Below are positions 23,668 to 34,701 of a DNA stretch of 64,000 nt, in pieces (position 1 is the stretch's first letter; each line of letters begins with the position of its first letter). This DNA comes from an uncultured Pelagibacteraceae bacterium (GTDB lineage Bacteria; Pseudomonadota; Alphaproteobacteria; Pelagibacterales; Pelagibacteraceae), in assembly GCA_902557935.1 (NCBI GenBank), contig CACECJ010000001.1, forward strand, positions 124,001 to 188,000, given 5' to 3'. The notes beneath the pieces were generated by a model. It had not been told where the DNA came from. It saw nothing but the letters and a program-made list of their open reading frames with translations, and did not search any database. A program made the position numbers and the translations under genes.

Positions 23668-24501
23668 ATGGCTCTAAAAACTTTTAAACCTTACACTAAA
23701 TCTACCAGAGGCACTGTCGTAATAGATAAATCTAATTTATGGAAAGGTACTCCATATAAACCTTTAACAAAAGGCCAAAATTTTACAGGCGGAAGAAATA
23801 ATAATGGAAGAATAACCTCAAGACATATTGGAGGTGGATCAAAACATAAATATAGAATTATTGATTTTTATAGAAAGAAAAAAAATATTTCAGCAACAGT
23901 AGATAGAATTGAATACGACCCTAACAGAACTTCATATATTGCACTAGTGACTTATGAAGATAAAGAAAAATCTTATATTATCTGCCCACAAGGACTTAAT
24001 ATAGGAGATAAAATCGAAGCAGGAAAAAATGTTGAACTAAAAGTTGGGAACTCACTTGAGTTAAAAGATATTCCTCCCGGTACATCAATTCATAACGTTG
24101 AATTAATCCCCGGCAATGGAGCAAAGCTAGCAAGATCAGCTGGCGCATCAGTTACCTTATCTGGTTATGATGGTGATTACGCAATTTTAAAATTATCCTC
24201 AGGTGAAACTAGAAAAGTAAGAAACACTTGTTCTGCAACTATAGGAGTAGTATCAAATCCTGATCAAAAAAATATCAAAATTGGAAAAGCTGGTAGAAAT
24301 AGATGGAGAGGTAAAAGACCTCAAACTAGAGGTGTAGCTATGAATCCCGTTGATCACCCTCACGGTGGTGGTGAAGGTAAAACTTCAGGCGGAAGAAGCC
24401 CTGTCTCTCCTTGGGGACAATCTGCTAAAGGTTTAAAGACAAGAAGACCTAAAAGAAGTGATAAATTTATTATCACAAGAAGAAAGAAAAGGAATAAATA
24501 A
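23668..24501 (+). CDS. rplB: 50S ribosomal protein L2
   Basis: [31 protein letters not shown]. Confidence 0.98.
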   Translation: MALKTFKPYTKSTRGTVVIDKSNLWKGTPYKPLTKGQNFTGGRNNNGRITSRHIGGGSKHKYRIIDFYRKKKNISATVDRIEYDPNRTSYIALVTYEDKEKSYIICPQGLNIGDKIEAGKNVELKVGNSLELKDIPPGTSIHNVELIPGNGAKLARSAGASVTLSGYDGDYAILKLSSGETRKVRNTCSATIGVVSNPDQKNIKIGKAGRNRWRGKRPQTRGVAMNPVDHPHGGGEGKTSGGRSPVSPWGQSAKGLKTRRPKRSDKFIITRRKKRNK

Positions 24502-24818
24502 TGACTAGATCAATCTGGAAAGGGCCTTTTGTGCACCCGAGTTTACTAAAAAAAATTGATAAAATTAAGGATACAAGTAATAAAAAACCTATAAAAACTT
24601 GGTCAAGAAATTCAACAATTATTCCTGATTTTGTAGGCCATAGCTTTATGATACATAACGGAAAAACTTTTATTCCGATAACAATTTCAGAAGAAATGGT
24701 TGGTCATAAATTAGGTGAATTTGCTCCGACTAGAACTTTTAAAGGACATACACCAGCTGATAAAAAAGCTGCTGCTACAGCATCTGCTGAAAAAACAGAC
24801 TCAAAGGATAAAAAATAA
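24501..24818 (+). CDS. rpsS: 30S ribosomal protein S19
   Basis: [33 protein letters not shown]. Confidence 0.98.
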   Translation: MTRSIWKGPFVHPSLLKKIDKIKDTSNKKPIKTWSRNSTIIPDFVGHSFMIHNGKTFIPITISEEMVGHKLGEFAPTRTFKGHTPADKKAAATASAEKTDSKDKK

Positions 24819-25177
24819 TGGATAAAAACAATTTATTGGTAAAAGCTATTAACAAAAATGTAAGAACAAGCCCAAGAAAACTTGCATTAGTCTGCAATTT
24901 TATCAAAGGAAAAAAAGCCGATGTAGCACTAAAAGATTTAGAATTTACACGAAAAAAAGTAGCTAAAGATGTTAGCAAAACTGTTAAATCAGCTATCTCA
25001 AATGCAGAAAATAATTATCAGTTTGACATTGACAATCTTTTTGTAAAGGAGGCTTACGTCGGAAAATCTTTAGTAATGAAAAGATATAGACCTAGAGCTA
25101 AAGGGAGAGCAAGTCCAATAAAAAAACCTTATAGCAGGATTACAATTGTGCTAGAGGAAAAGAAAGCGAGTAAATAA
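24818..25177 (+). CDS. rplV: 50S ribosomal protein L22
   Basis: [46 protein letters not shown]. Confidence 0.97.
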   Translation: MDKNNLLVKAINKNVRTSPRKLALVCNFIKGKKADVALKDLEFTRKKVAKDVSKTVKSAISNAENNYQFDIDNLFVKEAYVGKSLVMKRYRPRAKGRASPIKKPYSRITIVLEEKKASK

Positions 25178-25863
25178 TGGGACAAAAAATAAATCCAATA
25201 GGTTTACGACTAGGAATTAATAGAGGGTGGGACTCTACCTGGTTTGCTAAAAAAAAAGATTTTGGAAAATATTTAATTGAAGATTTTAAAATAAGAAAAT
25301 ATATTAAAAAGAACATAGTAAATTCAGGTGTTTCTGAAATTATCATAGAGAGATCATCAAAAAAATGTACGGTTTCTATTCATACATCTAGGCCAGGGTT
25401 TGTAATAGGAAAAAAGGGAGCCGATATTGAAAAAATTAAAAAAAATATAATGAAAATAACAGATGGTGACGTTACAGTTAATATAAAAGAAATCAAAAAA
25501 CCAGAACTTAACTCGAATTTAGTAGCTGAAAATATTGCTCAACAATTAGTTAAAAGAGTTGCATATAGAAGAGCAATGAAAAGAGCAATGCAATCTGCAA
25601 TGAGATTAAACGCTAAAGGAATTAAAGTTATGTTAAGCGGAAGACTTGCTGGTAACGAAATAGCAAGGACAGAGTGGTTAAGAGAGGGAAGTATACCTTC
25701 ACACACTCTAAGAGCAGATATTGATTATGGATTTGCTGAAGCTTTAACGACCTATGGAATAATTGGAGTTAAAGTTTGGATTTATAAAGGTGAATTAATG
25801 GCCAAAGATGTTGAAAAAGAAAAAAAAGAAAAGGTAAAAAATGCTACAGCCAGTCAGAACTAA
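25177..25863 (+). CDS. rpsC: 30S ribosomal protein S3
   Basis: [26 protein letters not shown] domain. Confidence 0.98.
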   Translation: MGQKINPIGLRLGINRGWDSTWFAKKKDFGKYLIEDFKIRKYIKKNIVNSGVSEIIIERSSKKCTVSIHTSRPGFVIGKKGADIEKIKKNIMKITDGDVTVNIKEIKKPELNSNLVAENIAQQLVKRVAYRRAMKRAMQSAMRLNAKGIKVMLSGRLAGNEIARTEWLREGSIPSHTLRADIDYGFAEALTTYGIIGVKVWIYKGELMAKDVEKEKKEKVKNATASQN

Positions 25864-26245
25864 ATTTAGAAAAGCTTTTAAAGGCAGGATACATGGAAAA
25901 GCTTCAAGAGCTGTAAAATTAAATTATGGACAGTATGGATTAAAAGCGGTAGAGCCTGAGAGAATAATTGGGAAACAAATTGAGGCAGCAAGGGTTGCTT
26001 TGACAAGATATATGAAGAGAACAGGAAAAGTTTGGACCAGAATATTTCCAAATATACCAGTGTCTAAAAAACCTACAGAAGTTAGAATGGGTAAAGGAAA
26101 AGGATCACCTGAATATTATGCTTGTAGAGTAAAACCAGGAAGAATAATTTTTGAAGTTGATGGTGTAAGCGAGGATGTTGCTAGAATTGCGCTTTATAAG
26201 GCCTCAGCAAAACTTCCTATAAAAACAAAATTTATAAAAAGATAA
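25841..26245 (+). CDS. rplP: 50S ribosomal protein L16
   Basis: [46 protein letters not shown]; overlaps the rpsC 3' end. Confidence 0.97.
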   Translation: MLQPVRTKFRKAFKGRIHGKASRAVKLNYGQYGLKAVEPERIIGKQIEAARVALTRYMKRTGKVWTRIFPNIPVSKKPTEVRMGKGKGSPEYYACRVKPGRIIFEVDGVSEDVARIALYKASAKLPIKTKFIKR

Positions 26246-26249
26246 CTTT

Positions 26250-26435
26250 ATGGTAAAAAAAGAAGAAAAAAAATTAACTAAAGATCAAGCCGAAAAAAAA
26301 ATCTTATCTCTCAAAAAAGATTTATTTAATATAAGATTTAAAAAAATAAATAATCAGATAAGCAATTCGGCTCAATACAACGAAATAAAAAAAAGTATAG
26401 CGAGGCTATATACAACTATTAAAAATACAAAATGA
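26250..26435 (+). CDS. rpmC: 50S ribosomal protein L29
   Basis: Small L29-like ORF between L16 and S17. Confidence 0.88.
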   Translation: MVKKEEKKLTKDQAEKKILSLKKDLFNIRFKKINNQISNSAQYNEIKKSIARLYTTIKNTK

Positions 26436-26662
26436 CAAAAAAAATTTTAAAAGGTTTAGTTGTGAGTGCAAAAAATAATAAAACTATTGTTGTTGAAGTT
26501 ACTAGAAAGTTTAAACATCCATTTTATGAAAAAGTAATAAAAAGGTCAAAAAAATATCATGCTCATGATGAGAAAAATAAATTTAAAGAGGGTCAAGTAG
26601 TTAAAATTATAGAGAGCAAACCATTCTCAAAAAAGAAAACTTGGGAAGTAATTGAAAAATGA
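26432..26662 (+). CDS. rpsQ: 30S ribosomal protein S17
   Basis: [42 protein letters not shown]. Confidence 0.97.
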   Translation: MTKKILKGLVVSAKNNKTIVVEVTRKFKHPFYEKVIKRSKKYHAHDEKNKFKEGQVVKIIESKPFSKKKTWEVIEK

Positions 26663-27027
26663 TACAAATACAAACAGAATTATCTGTGGCAGACAATACT
26701 GGAGCTAAAAGAGTCGAGTGCATTAAAGTGCTTGGAGGCTCCAAACGTAGGTATGCTTCAGTTGGAGATCTAATAGTTATAAGTGTCAAAGATGCTATAC
26801 CGAAGGGAAAAGTGAAAAAGGGAGCAGTTCATAAAGCTGTGGTAGTAAGAACAAGAAAAGAAATCTTTCGTGATGATGGCTCCAAAGTTCAATTTGACAC
26901 AAACGCAGTCGTCCTTACAGATGACAAAGGTGAACCTATTGGCACAAGAATATTTGGCCCTGTGACTAGAGAATTAAGGTCTAGAGGTCATACAAAAATA
27001 ATTTCATTGGCACCGGAGGTTTTATAA
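26659..27027 (+). CDS. rplN: 50S ribosomal protein L14
   Basis: [37 protein letters not shown]. Confidence 0.98.
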   Translation: MIQIQTELSVADNTGAKRVECIKVLGGSKRRYASVGDLIVISVKDAIPKGKVKKGAVHKAVVVRTRKEIFRDDGSKVQFDTNAVVLTDDKGEPIGTRIFGPVTRELRSRGHTKIISLAPEVL

Positions 27028-27028
27028 A

Positions 27029-27280
27029 ATGGTTTTTAAAAAAGGAATTCAGGTGAGAGTAATATGCGGAAAAGATAAAGGTAAAAACGGAGAAATATTA
27101 GAAATAAATAGAAAATTAAAGAAAGTAAAAATTAAATCGATTAATATGGTTAAAAAACATTTAAAACCAACAAAAGAAAATAAAGGTGGCATTATTTCAA
27201 AAGAAAATTATATACATATTTCAAATATAAAAAATTTAGATGAAAAGAAAAAAGACAAAAAAACAATAGGTAAAAAATGA
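27029..27280 (+). CDS. rplX: 50S ribosomal protein L24
   Basis: KOW motif GKDKGKNGEILEINRKLKKVKIKSINMVKKHLKP. Confidence 0.95.
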   Translation: MVFKKGIQVRVICGKDKGKNGEILEINRKLKKVKIKSINMVKKHLKPTKENKGGIISKENYIHISNIKNLDEKKKDKKTIGKK

Positions 27281-27828
27281 CACCAAGATTAAAAGAAATT
27301 TATAAAAAAGAAATAATTTCAAAATTATTAACTAAATTATCTGTGAAAAATAAACATCAAGTACCAAGAATAGAAAAAATTATTTTAAATATGGGACTAG
27401 GAGAAGACGCATCTGACGGAAAAAAACTAAAATCTTGTGTAGATGATTTGGCTCTAATTTCTGGTCAAAAACCAGTTATTACAAAGTTTAAAAAATCTAT
27501 ATCTAATTTTAAAACCAGAAAAGGATCAAATGCAGGTGTAAAAGTAACATTAAGATCAAACAAAATGTACGAATTTATTGATAGATTAGTAAACATTGCA
27601 TTACCAAGAATAAAGGACTTTAGGGGACTTTCTTCTAAGGGTGTCGATATTTCTAATAATTATTCTTTTGGAGTAAAAGAGCACATAATTTTTCCAGAGG
27701 TAAATTTTGATAAAGTTGATAAAATTCGTGGTTTAGATATTACCATAGTAACTACAAGTGAAAGTAAAATGGGGACAATAGAGCTGTTGAAAGAATTTAA
27801 TTTTCCGATAACTAATAAAAAAAATTGA
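27277..27828 (+). CDS. rplE: 50S ribosomal protein L5
   Basis: VPRIEKIILNMGLGEA-like segment; GQKPVITKFKKSISNFKTR; LPRIKDFRGLSSKG. Confidence 0.97.
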   Translation: MTPRLKEIYKKEIISKLLTKLSVKNKHQVPRIEKIILNMGLGEDASDGKKLKSCVDDLALISGQKPVITKFKKSISNFKTRKGSNAGVKVTLRSNKMYEFIDRLVNIALPRIKDFRGLSSKGVDISNNYSFGVKEHIIFPEVNFDKVDKIRGLDITIVTTSESKMGTIELLKEFNFPITNKKN

Positions 27829-27834
27829 GGACAT

Positions 27835-28140
27835 ATGGCAAAAACTAGCGCAATACAAAAAAATTTAAAAAGAATTAAACTGGTGAAGAGATATGCCAAA
27901 AAAAGAGCTGCACTAAAAAAAATAATTAATAACAAAAAATTGGAACTTTCTGAAAGATTTCAAGCTCAACTAAAATTAAACAAGTTACCAAAGAATTCAT
28001 CCAAAATAAGAATTAGAAATAGGTGCGAGGTCTCTGGAAGACCTCACGGAGTTTATAGAAAATTAAAAATATCAAGAATTGCGCTAAGAGATATGGCTTC
28101 CTCTGGTAAAATTCCTGGAATAACAAAATCAAGCTGGTAA
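27835..28140 (+). CDS. rpsN: 30S ribosomal protein S14
   Basis: [45 protein letters not shown]. Confidence 0.97.
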   Translation: MAKTSAIQKNLKRIKLVKRYAKKRAALKKIINNKKLELSERFQAQLKLNKLPKNSSKIRIRNRCEVSGRPHGVYRKLKISRIALRDMASSGKIPGITKSSW

Positions 28141-28150
28141 GGAGAATAAT

Positions 28151-28549
28151 ATGACATTTACAGATCCTATAGGAGACATGTTTTCTAGAATAAGAAATGG
28201 TCAGATGCGATTATTAAATTCAATTGAAATACCATCATCAAATTTCAGAAAAAATATCTTAGAAATTTTAAAAAAAGAGGGTTACATAAAAGATTACTTT
28301 ATTGAAAAATCAGAAAATAATAAAATAAGTTTAAAAATATCATTAAAATATTTCGAAGGGGATCCAGTGATAAAAGAGATTAAAAGAATTTCAAAACCAG
28401 GCCGAAGGGTATATTCTAGAGCCACGAGTATTCCAAAAGTAATGAACGGGTTGGGCTTGGCTATACTTTCTACCCCTAAAGGAGTGATGAGTGACGCTGA
28501 AGCAAGAAAAAAAAATGTTGGTGGAGAAATAATTTGTAGGGTTTTTTAA
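28151..28549 (+). CDS. rpsH: 30S ribosomal protein S8
   Basis: TDPIGDMFSRIRNGQ; GLGLAILSTPKGVMSDAEARKKNVGGEIICRVF. Confidence 0.97.
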   Translation: MTFTDPIGDMFSRIRNGQMRLLNSIEIPSSNFRKNILEILKKEGYIKDYFIEKSENNKISLKISLKYFEGDPVIKEIKRISKPGRRVYSRATSIPKVMNGLGLAILSTPKGVMSDAEARKKNVGGEIICRVF

Positions 28550-29091
28550 TGTCAAAAATTGGAAAAAAAAACATAGTTTTACCAAAAGAGTCTTCAATTA
28601 AAATTGAAGGTTCAGACCTAACTATAACAGGACCTAAAGGAACTAAAAAGCTAACTATTAATGATAAAATATTCTCATCAAAAATAGATGGTAATGCATT
28701 TCAACTAATTCCAACAAGTAAAACAGTTGATAAAAAAACTACGGTTATGTGGGGAACATACAGAAGTTTAATTAATAACGCTGTAACTGGTGTAACCGCA
28801 GGCCATGAAAAAGTGTTGGAACTCAGTGGCGTAGGTTTTAGAGCAAATCTCAAAGGAGATGTTTTAAATTTACAACTAGGATTTAGTCACGATATTAACT
28901 TTAATTTTCCAAAAGAAATTAAAATTACCGTTGAAAAACAAACGATAATAAAGATAGTTGGTGTTGATAAAGAGCTTGTGTCCAAAATTGCTGCAGATAT
29001 AAAAAGTCTTAAACCCGTAGAGCCTTATAAAGCTAAAGGTATTAAAGAAAAAGGTCAGTTTGTGCTTAGAAAAGAAGGTAAGAAAAAATAA
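28549..29091 (+). CDS. rplF: 50S ribosomal protein L6
   Basis: [39 protein letters not shown]. Confidence 0.97.
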   Translation: MSKIGKKNIVLPKESSIKIEGSDLTITGPKGTKKLTINDKIFSSKIDGNAFQLIPTSKTVDKKTTVMWGTYRSLINNAVTGVTAGHEKVLELSGVGFRANLKGDVLNLQLGFSHDINFNFPKEIKITVEKQTIIKIVGVDKELVSKIAADIKSLKPVEPYKAKGIKEKGQFVLRKEGKKK

Positions 29092-29444
29092 TGAAAAAAT
29101 TTAATAAAAAAATTAAAAGAAGGCTCAGAAATAGAAAGAGAATTAAGAAATTGTCTACAAATAAATTAAGAATATCAGTTAATAAATCTTTAAAAAATCT
29201 TTCTGCTCAAATAATAGATGATAAACTTAATAAAACTTTGGTTTCGGCTTCATCGATTGAAAAAGAATTAAGATTAAAAAAATCAAATAAAATAAGCAAA
29301 TCAACTTTGTTAGGTGAAATGCTTGCAAAAAGAGCAAAAGAAAAAAAAATTACAGAAGTTTATTTTGATAGGGGTGAGTATAAATATCACGGAAGAGTTA
29401 AAGTATTTGCTGAAACTCTTAGGAAAAACGGATTAAAATTTTAA
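29091..29444 (+). CDS. rplR: 50S ribosomal protein L18
   Basis: [53 protein letters not shown]. Confidence 0.96.
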   Translation: MKKFNKKIKRRLRNRKRIKKLSTNKLRISVNKSLKNLSAQIIDDKLNKTLVSASSIEKELRLKKSNKISKSTLLGEMLAKRAKEKKITEVYFDRGEYKYHGRVKVFAETLRKNGLKF

Positions 29445-29445
29445 T

Positions 29446-29964
29446 ATGGCTGATAATAAAAAAATTGAGTCAGATATAAAGGAAAAATTAGTTGCTATTA
29501 ATAGAATAACTAAAGTAGTTAAAGGTGGCCGTAGGTTTGGATTTGCCGCACTTGTTGTTGTAGGTAACCAAAAAGGTTCTATAGGTATTGGGCAAGGAAA
29601 ATCTAAGCAAGTTCCAGATGCAATAAAAAAAGCAACTGAGGTAGCTAAAAGAAATCTAATTAAAATACCTTTAAAAGAGGGAAGGACCCTTCATCATGAT
29701 GTAAAAGGTAAAAACGGATCAGGTAAAGTTTTTTTAAGAGCTGCCCCTTCGGGAACTGGAATAATCGCTGGAGGTGCAATCAGATCAGTTTGTGAAGTAT
29801 TAGGTATTCAAGATGTAGTTGCAAAATCTTTAGGTTCTGCCAATCCGCATAATGTGCTTAAAGCATGTGTTAATGGCCTTAAATCTCAAAATTCCCCTAA
29901 AATATTGTCAGCTATAAGGGGAAAAAAAATTTCTGATATCGTTTTAAAAAGAGAGACAGAATAA
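29446..29964 (+). CDS. rpsE: 30S ribosomal protein S5
   Basis: [41 protein letters not shown]. Confidence 0.98.
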   Translation: MADNKKIESDIKEKLVAINRITKVVKGGRRFGFAALVVVGNQKGSIGIGQGKSKQVPDAIKKATEVAKRNLIKIPLKEGRTLHHDVKGKNGSGKVFLRAAPSGTGIIAGGAIRSVCEVLGIQDVVAKSLGSANPHNVLKACVNGLKSQNSPKILSAIRGKKISDIVLKRETE

Positions 29965-30416
29965 TGCAATTAAATAATCTAACAAAAATTAATAAGAAAA
30001 AAATCCGTGTAGGTAGAGGTATCGGATCTGGAAAAGGCAAAACATCGTCTAGAGGGCACAAAGGGCAAAAATCAAGATCAGGCGTTTCTATAAAAAGTTT
30101 TGAGGGTGGCCAAATGCCTTTGTATAGAAGATTACCTAAACGGGGATTTAAATCTTTAAATGAAAACAAGATCGCAATTTTAAACCTTTCAAAAATTCAA
30201 AATATTTTTGAAAAAAGCAAAAATAAACTTCAAAACATTTTAGATTTAAAAATTTTAAAAGAAAAAAAATTGGTTAATAAAAAATTTATTAAATTAAAGG
30301 TTTTAGGATCAGGAGAAATTAAAAAAAATATTCAAATTACCGCACATTTTGCATCAAAAACAGCTCTAGAAAAAGTTGAAAAAGCTGGTGGAAAATTAAA
30401 CATTTTAAAAAAGTAA
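29964..30416 (+). CDS. rplO: 50S ribosomal protein L15
   Basis: [51 protein letters not shown]. Confidence 0.97.
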   Translation: MQLNNLTKINKKKIRVGRGIGSGKGKTSSRGHKGQKSRSGVSIKSFEGGQMPLYRRLPKRGFKSLNENKIAILNLSKIQNIFEKSKNKLQNILDLKILKEKKLVNKKFIKLKVLGSGEIKKNIQITAHFASKTALEKVEKAGGKLNILKK

Positions 30417-30425
30417 ATTCATCTA

Positions 30426-31730
30426 ATGTCTAATGAAACTCTAAATAACCCAGGCGCTTTTAGTCAAGCAAAAGATTTAAAAAATAGAATATTTTTTACA
30501 ATTCTTATTTTAATGATTTATAGATTAGGCACTTATGTGCCTTTATCTGGAATCGATCCTGTAGCATTAAAAGAAATTATGGCTTCTAGTCAAAAGGGTT
30601 TACTTGGGATGTTTAATATGTTCTCAGGGGGAGCAGTCACCAGAATGGCTATATTTGCCTTAGGTATCATGCCATACATTTCGTCGGCAATTATTGTTCA
30701 GTTATTAACTGGAGTTTCAGACTATTTTAAAAGTCTTAAAGAACAAGGTGAGATTGGAAGAAAAAAAATTACTCAAATAACTAGATATGGAACAGTATTA
30801 ATTGCTTTTCTTCAAGGTTACGGAGTTTCAGTTGGACTTGAAAATGCAGGAAACCTTGTAATAGAACCAGGAATGTCTTTCAGGCTTATGACAACTATTT
30901 CATTGGTTGCCGGGACAACTTTTTTAATGTGGCTAGGTGAACAGATTACATTAAGAGGAGTAGGTAATGGAATTTCTTTGATCATCTTTTCTGGTATTGT
31001 AGCTGAAATACCGCGAGCTTTAGCATCCACATTTGAACTTGGTAGAACAGGAGCATTATCAGCATTAATGATTGTAGGAATTTTTATTTTAGTTATTCTC
31101 ACAGTTTTATTTATCGTTTTCTTTGAGAGAGCAATGCGTAAAATTTTAATAAATTATCCTAAGAGACAAGTTGGAAACAAAATGTATGGGGGTGAGTCCT
31201 CACATTTACCGCTTAAAATAAATACGGCAGGTGTCATCCCAGCAATTTTTGCATCAGCTTTATTATTGTTACCTGTAACTATTTCAAACTTTGGTTTTGC
31301 TGAGTCTGATACTTTTATAAAGATCTCATCGATGTTCACACAAGGTCAACCTCTATATATGTTATTATATGCATCAGGCATTATATTTTTTGCCTTTTTT
31401 TATACATCAATCGTTTTTAATCCTAAAGAGACTTCAGAAAATCTTAGAAAATACGGTGGTTATATCCCAGGAATAAGACCTGGAGAAAGAACTGCAGAGT
31501 ATATCGAAACTATTTTGACAAGACTTACTACTGTTGGAGCTTTATATTTAACTTTTGTATGTTTGATGCCTGAATTTTTAATTGCAAACTATCCTATACC
31601 TTTTTATTTAGGGGGAACATCAATATTGATTGTTGTAGTCGTAGCGATGGATACTGTTACACAAGTTCAAACCAGGCTCATGAGTTCACAGTATGAGTCA
31701 TTAATAAAAAAAACAAAATTTGGCAAATAA
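30426..31730 (+). CDS. secY: Preprotein translocase subunit SecY
   Basis: IFFTILILMIYRLGTYVPLSGID; GIMPYISSAIIVQLL; GVGNGISLIIFSGIVA. Confidence 0.98.
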   Translation: MSNETLNNPGAFSQAKDLKNRIFFTILILMIYRLGTYVPLSGIDPVALKEIMASSQKGLLGMFNMFSGGAVTRMAIFALGIMPYISSAIIVQLLTGVSDYFKSLKEQGEIGRKKITQITRYGTVLIAFLQGYGVSVGLENAGNLVIEPGMSFRLMTTISLVAGTTFLMWLGEQITLRGVGNGISLIIFSGIVAEIPRALASTFELGRTGALSALMIVGIFILVILTVLFIVFFERAMRKILINYPKRQVGNKMYGGESSHLPLKINTAGVIPAIFASALLLLPVTISNFGFAESDTFIKISSMFTQGQPLYMLLYASGIIFFAFFYTSIVFNPKETSENLRKYGGYIPGIRPGERTAEYIETILTRLTTVGALYLTFVCLMPEFLIANYPIPFYLGGTSILIVVVVAMDTVTQVQTRLMSSQYESLIKKTKFGK

Positions 31731-31746
31731 TATCGGCAAGTAATAA

Positions 31747-32319
31747 ATGAATATAGTAATATTTGGTCCTCCTGGTGCTGGAAAAGGAACTCAATCTAAA
31801 TTCATAGTAAATAAATTTAAACTTCATCAATTATCAACTGGAGATTTATTGAGAAATGAAATTGCAAATAAGACAAACTTAGGATCAAAAATTTCTTCAA
31901 TAATAAATTCTGGAGAGTTAGTTTCAGACGAAATTGTTGGTAATTTAATAGAAAAATTTATTTCTAATGGTCTTTACAAAAACAAAATTATTTTTGATGG
32001 TTACCCAAGAACTTTAATTCAAGCGAAAAACTTAGATTTTCTTTTAAAAAAATATGATCAAAAAATAGATATTGTCTTAAAATTATCTGTAAGTTTAAAT
32101 ACAGTTAAAAAAAGAATTTTAGAAAGACAAACTCAAGAAAATCGCGGCGATGATAATGAAGAAGTAGCCGTAAAAAGGTTTAAAACTTATGAAAACTCAT
32201 CTAAAGATTTATTGGACTATTACGAGAGATCAGATTTACTTAAAGTTATAAATGGTGAGGCAGGTATATCTGAAATTAGTACTGAAATTAGCGACTTAAT
32301 TGAAGGTATCAAGGGTTGA
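31747..32319 (+). CDS. adk: Adenylate kinase
   Basis: GPPGAGKGTQSKFI; HQLSTGDLLRNEI; FDGYPRTL. Confidence 0.97.
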   Translation: MNIVIFGPPGAGKGTQSKFIVNKFKLHQLSTGDLLRNEIANKTNLGSKISSIINSGELVSDEIVGNLIEKFISNGLYKNKIIFDGYPRTLIQAKNLDFLLKKYDQKIDIVLKLSVSLNTVKKRILERQTQENRGDDNEEVAVKRFKTYENSSKDLLDYYERSDLLKVINGEAGISEISTEISDLIEGIKG

Positions 32320-32371
32320 CTTTAAATGATTACACAATATAAATACGCAGTAAACTTAAAATCATAAACTT

Positions 32372-32755
32372 ATGGCTCGTATAGCAGGAATCAACATTCC
32401 ACAGAACAAAATAGTCAGTATCGCTTTAACATACATACATGGAATAGGCATTCATTCATCCAAGAAAATTTGTGGTAAATTAGAAATTCCGTCTACAAAA
32501 AGAGTAAACGAATTGACAGAAGATCAAATTTTAAAAATTAGAGAATATATTGATGCTAATCATAAGGTTGAAGGAGACTTGAGAAGAGAGGTATCTGTAA
32601 ATATTAAAAGGTTAGTTGATTTAGCTTGTTATAGGGGTACACGACATAAAAAAAAACTTCCTGTACGAGGGCAGAGAACACAATGTAACGCTAGAACCAG
32701 AAAAGGTAAAGCAATAGCTATCGCAGGAAAAAAATTAACTCCTTTGAAGAAATAA
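32372..32755 (+). CDS. rpsM: 30S ribosomal protein S13
   Basis: [52 protein letters not shown]. Confidence 0.98.
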   Translation: MARIAGINIPQNKIVSIALTYIHGIGIHSSKKICGKLEIPSTKRVNELTEDQILKIREYIDANHKVEGDLRREVSVNIKRLVDLACYRGTRHKKKLPVRGQRTQCNARTRKGKAIAIAGKKLTPLKK

Positions 32756-32761
32756 ATTTTA

Positions 32762-33208
32762 ATGAATAAAAAAAACGAAAAAGTTATCAAAAAAAGCGAA
32801 ACAAAAAAAATTGAAACAAAAAAAGTAAGTAATTTTAAAAAAAAAAAGAAAATTAAAAAGAATATTACCGCTGGTATTGCATACGTATACTCAACATTTA
32901 ATAACACTATTATTTCTATCGCAGATGAAAATGGTAATGTAGTTTCTTGGTCTTCTGCAGGTGCTAAAGGTTTTAAAGGTTCTAGAAAATCAACTCCATA
33001 TGCTGCACAAGTTGCTGCAGACGATGCTGGAGCAAAAGCTTTTGAACAAGGATTAAGAACTTTAACAGTTCAAGTCAAAGGTCCGGGATCTGGACGTGAA
33101 ACAGCTTTAAGATCTTTACAATCAAGAGGATTTAAAATCGTGTCGATAAGAGACACAACACCAATGCCACACAATGGTGCAAGACCACCAAAAAGAAGGA
33201 GAGTATAA
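32762..33208 (+). CDS. rpsK: 30S ribosomal protein S11 with Lys-rich N-terminal extension
   Basis: Core [18 protein letters not shown]...[23 protein letters not shown]-type S11; about 35 residues of Lys-rich N-terminus. Confidence 0.96.
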   Translation: MNKKNEKVIKKSETKKIETKKVSNFKKKKKIKKNITAGIAYVYSTFNNTIISIADENGNVVSWSSAGAKGFKGSRKSTPYAAQVAADDAGAKAFEQGLRTLTVQVKGPGSGRETALRSLQSRGFKIVSIRDTTPMPHNGARPPKRRRV

Positions 33209-34242
33209 TGCAATCTACTACTAATATTATTGATAAAAATTGGAAAGCTTTAATTAAACCAAATAAATTAGATATAACTAGCAATGATGATAAAACTGTA
33301 GCAAAAGTTGTTGCCGAACCTTTAGAAAAAGGTTTTGGACAAACGATTGGAAATTCTTTAAGAAGAATTTTACTTTCATCTATACAAGGTGCAGCTGTAA
33401 CGGCCATTCAAATTGATGGGGTATTACATGAATTTTCCTCAATTAAAGGTGTGAGAGAAGATGTTACCGATATAGTTTTGAACGTAAAAAATTTAGCTAT
33501 CAAATCTTCATCTTCAAGTGCAAAAAAGATTATTCTTGATATCAAAGGTCCTAAAGAGGTTAAAGCAAAAGATATTACTTTAGTTCCAGAAATAGAAATT
33601 TTAAATCCAGAACAAACTATTTGTAATTTAGATGAAAAAACACATTTTCATATGGAATTGATGGTAAGTACAGGTAAAGGATATGTTCAAGCTCCAAAAA
33701 ACAAGTCTGAAGAAAGTCCCTTAGGATTGATTTCAATAGACTCTTTATTTAGTCCAGTAAAAAAGGTTTCTTTTTCTGTAGAAAATACCAGAGCTGGAAG
33801 TGCACTTGATTATGATAAATTGATAATGACCGTTGAAACAAACGGGACCGTTGATGCAGAAGATGCTATTGCCTATTCAGCAAGAATCTTTCAAGATCAA
33901 CTGTCAATGTTTGTGAACTTTGAAGATCCACAAGAAATAGTTAAAGAAATAAAATCCTCAGAGCCTGAATTTAATAAAAATCTTCTTAAAAGAGTTGAGG
34001 AATTGGAGTTATCGGTAAGATCAATGAATTGTTTGAAAAATGATAATATAATCTATATCGGTGATTTAGTACAAAAAACTGAGCCAGAAATGTTAAGAAC
34101 ACCAAATTTTGGAAGAAAATCTCTTAACGAAATAAAAGAGGTTCTTAATACAATGTCTTTATATTTAGGAATGGAAATACCAAATTGGCCACCAGATAAC
34201 ATAGCAGAGCTATCAAAAAAACTTGAGGAAAATAACTACTAA
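33208..34242 (+). CDS. rpoA: RNA polymerase subunit alpha
   Basis: [48 protein letters not shown]. Confidence 0.98.
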   Translation: MQSTTNIIDKNWKALIKPNKLDITSNDDKTVAKVVAEPLEKGFGQTIGNSLRRILLSSIQGAAVTAIQIDGVLHEFSSIKGVREDVTDIVLNVKNLAIKSSSSSAKKIILDIKGPKEVKAKDITLVPEIEILNPEQTICNLDEKTHFHMELMVSTGKGYVQAPKNKSEESPLGLISIDSLFSPVKKVSFSVENTRAGSALDYDKLIMTVETNGTVDAEDAIAYSARIFQDQLSMFVNFEDPQEIVKEIKSSEPEFNKNLLKRVEELELSVRSMNCLKNDNIIYIGDLVQKTEPEMLRTPNFGRKSLNEIKEVLNTMSLYLGMEIPNWPPDNIAELSKKLEENNY

Positions 34243-34691
34243 TGAGACACGGAATTGGATATAGAAAACTTAATAAAACATCAGAGCATCGAAAAGCATT
34301 ATTTAAAAATATGTTAAATTCTTTGATCAAATACGAGCAAATTATTACAACTCTACCAAAAGCTAAAGAACTTAAACCCCAAATAGACAAACTAATAACT
34401 TTAGGAAAAAAAAAAGATTTAAATAATAAAAAAAGATTATTTTCTAAACTACAAGATAAGAAATCAGTTACAAAATTATTCGACGAATTATCGAAGAGAT
34501 ATAATACAAGAAAAGGTGGTTACTCTAGAGTTCTTAAAGCAGGATTTAGGACAGGAGATGATGCTCCAATGGCAGTTATTGAATTAGTTGACAGAAACCC
34601 TGAAGCAAAAAAAATTGATAAACCTAAAAAAGTTGAAACAAAAGATAAATCAAAAGAACCTCAAGAGAAACAAAAAGTAGCAAGTAAATAA
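34242..34691 (+). CDS. rplQ: 50S ribosomal protein L17 with Lys-rich C-terminal tail
   Basis: [46 protein letters not shown]. Confidence 0.97.
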   Translation: MRHGIGYRKLNKTSEHRKALFKNMLNSLIKYEQIITTLPKAKELKPQIDKLITLGKKKDLNNKKRLFSKLQDKKSVTKLFDELSKRYNTRKGGYSRVLKAGFRTGDDAPMAVIELVDRNPEAKKIDKPKKVETKDKSKEPQEKQKVASK

Positions 34692-34701
34692 TTAAAGCTT
34701 C

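Noticed and set aside
28027-28045. GAGGTCT-CTGGA-AGACCTC hairpin in rpsN
   Set aside because: Encodes the conserved CEVSGRPHG stretch of S14; likely coincidental
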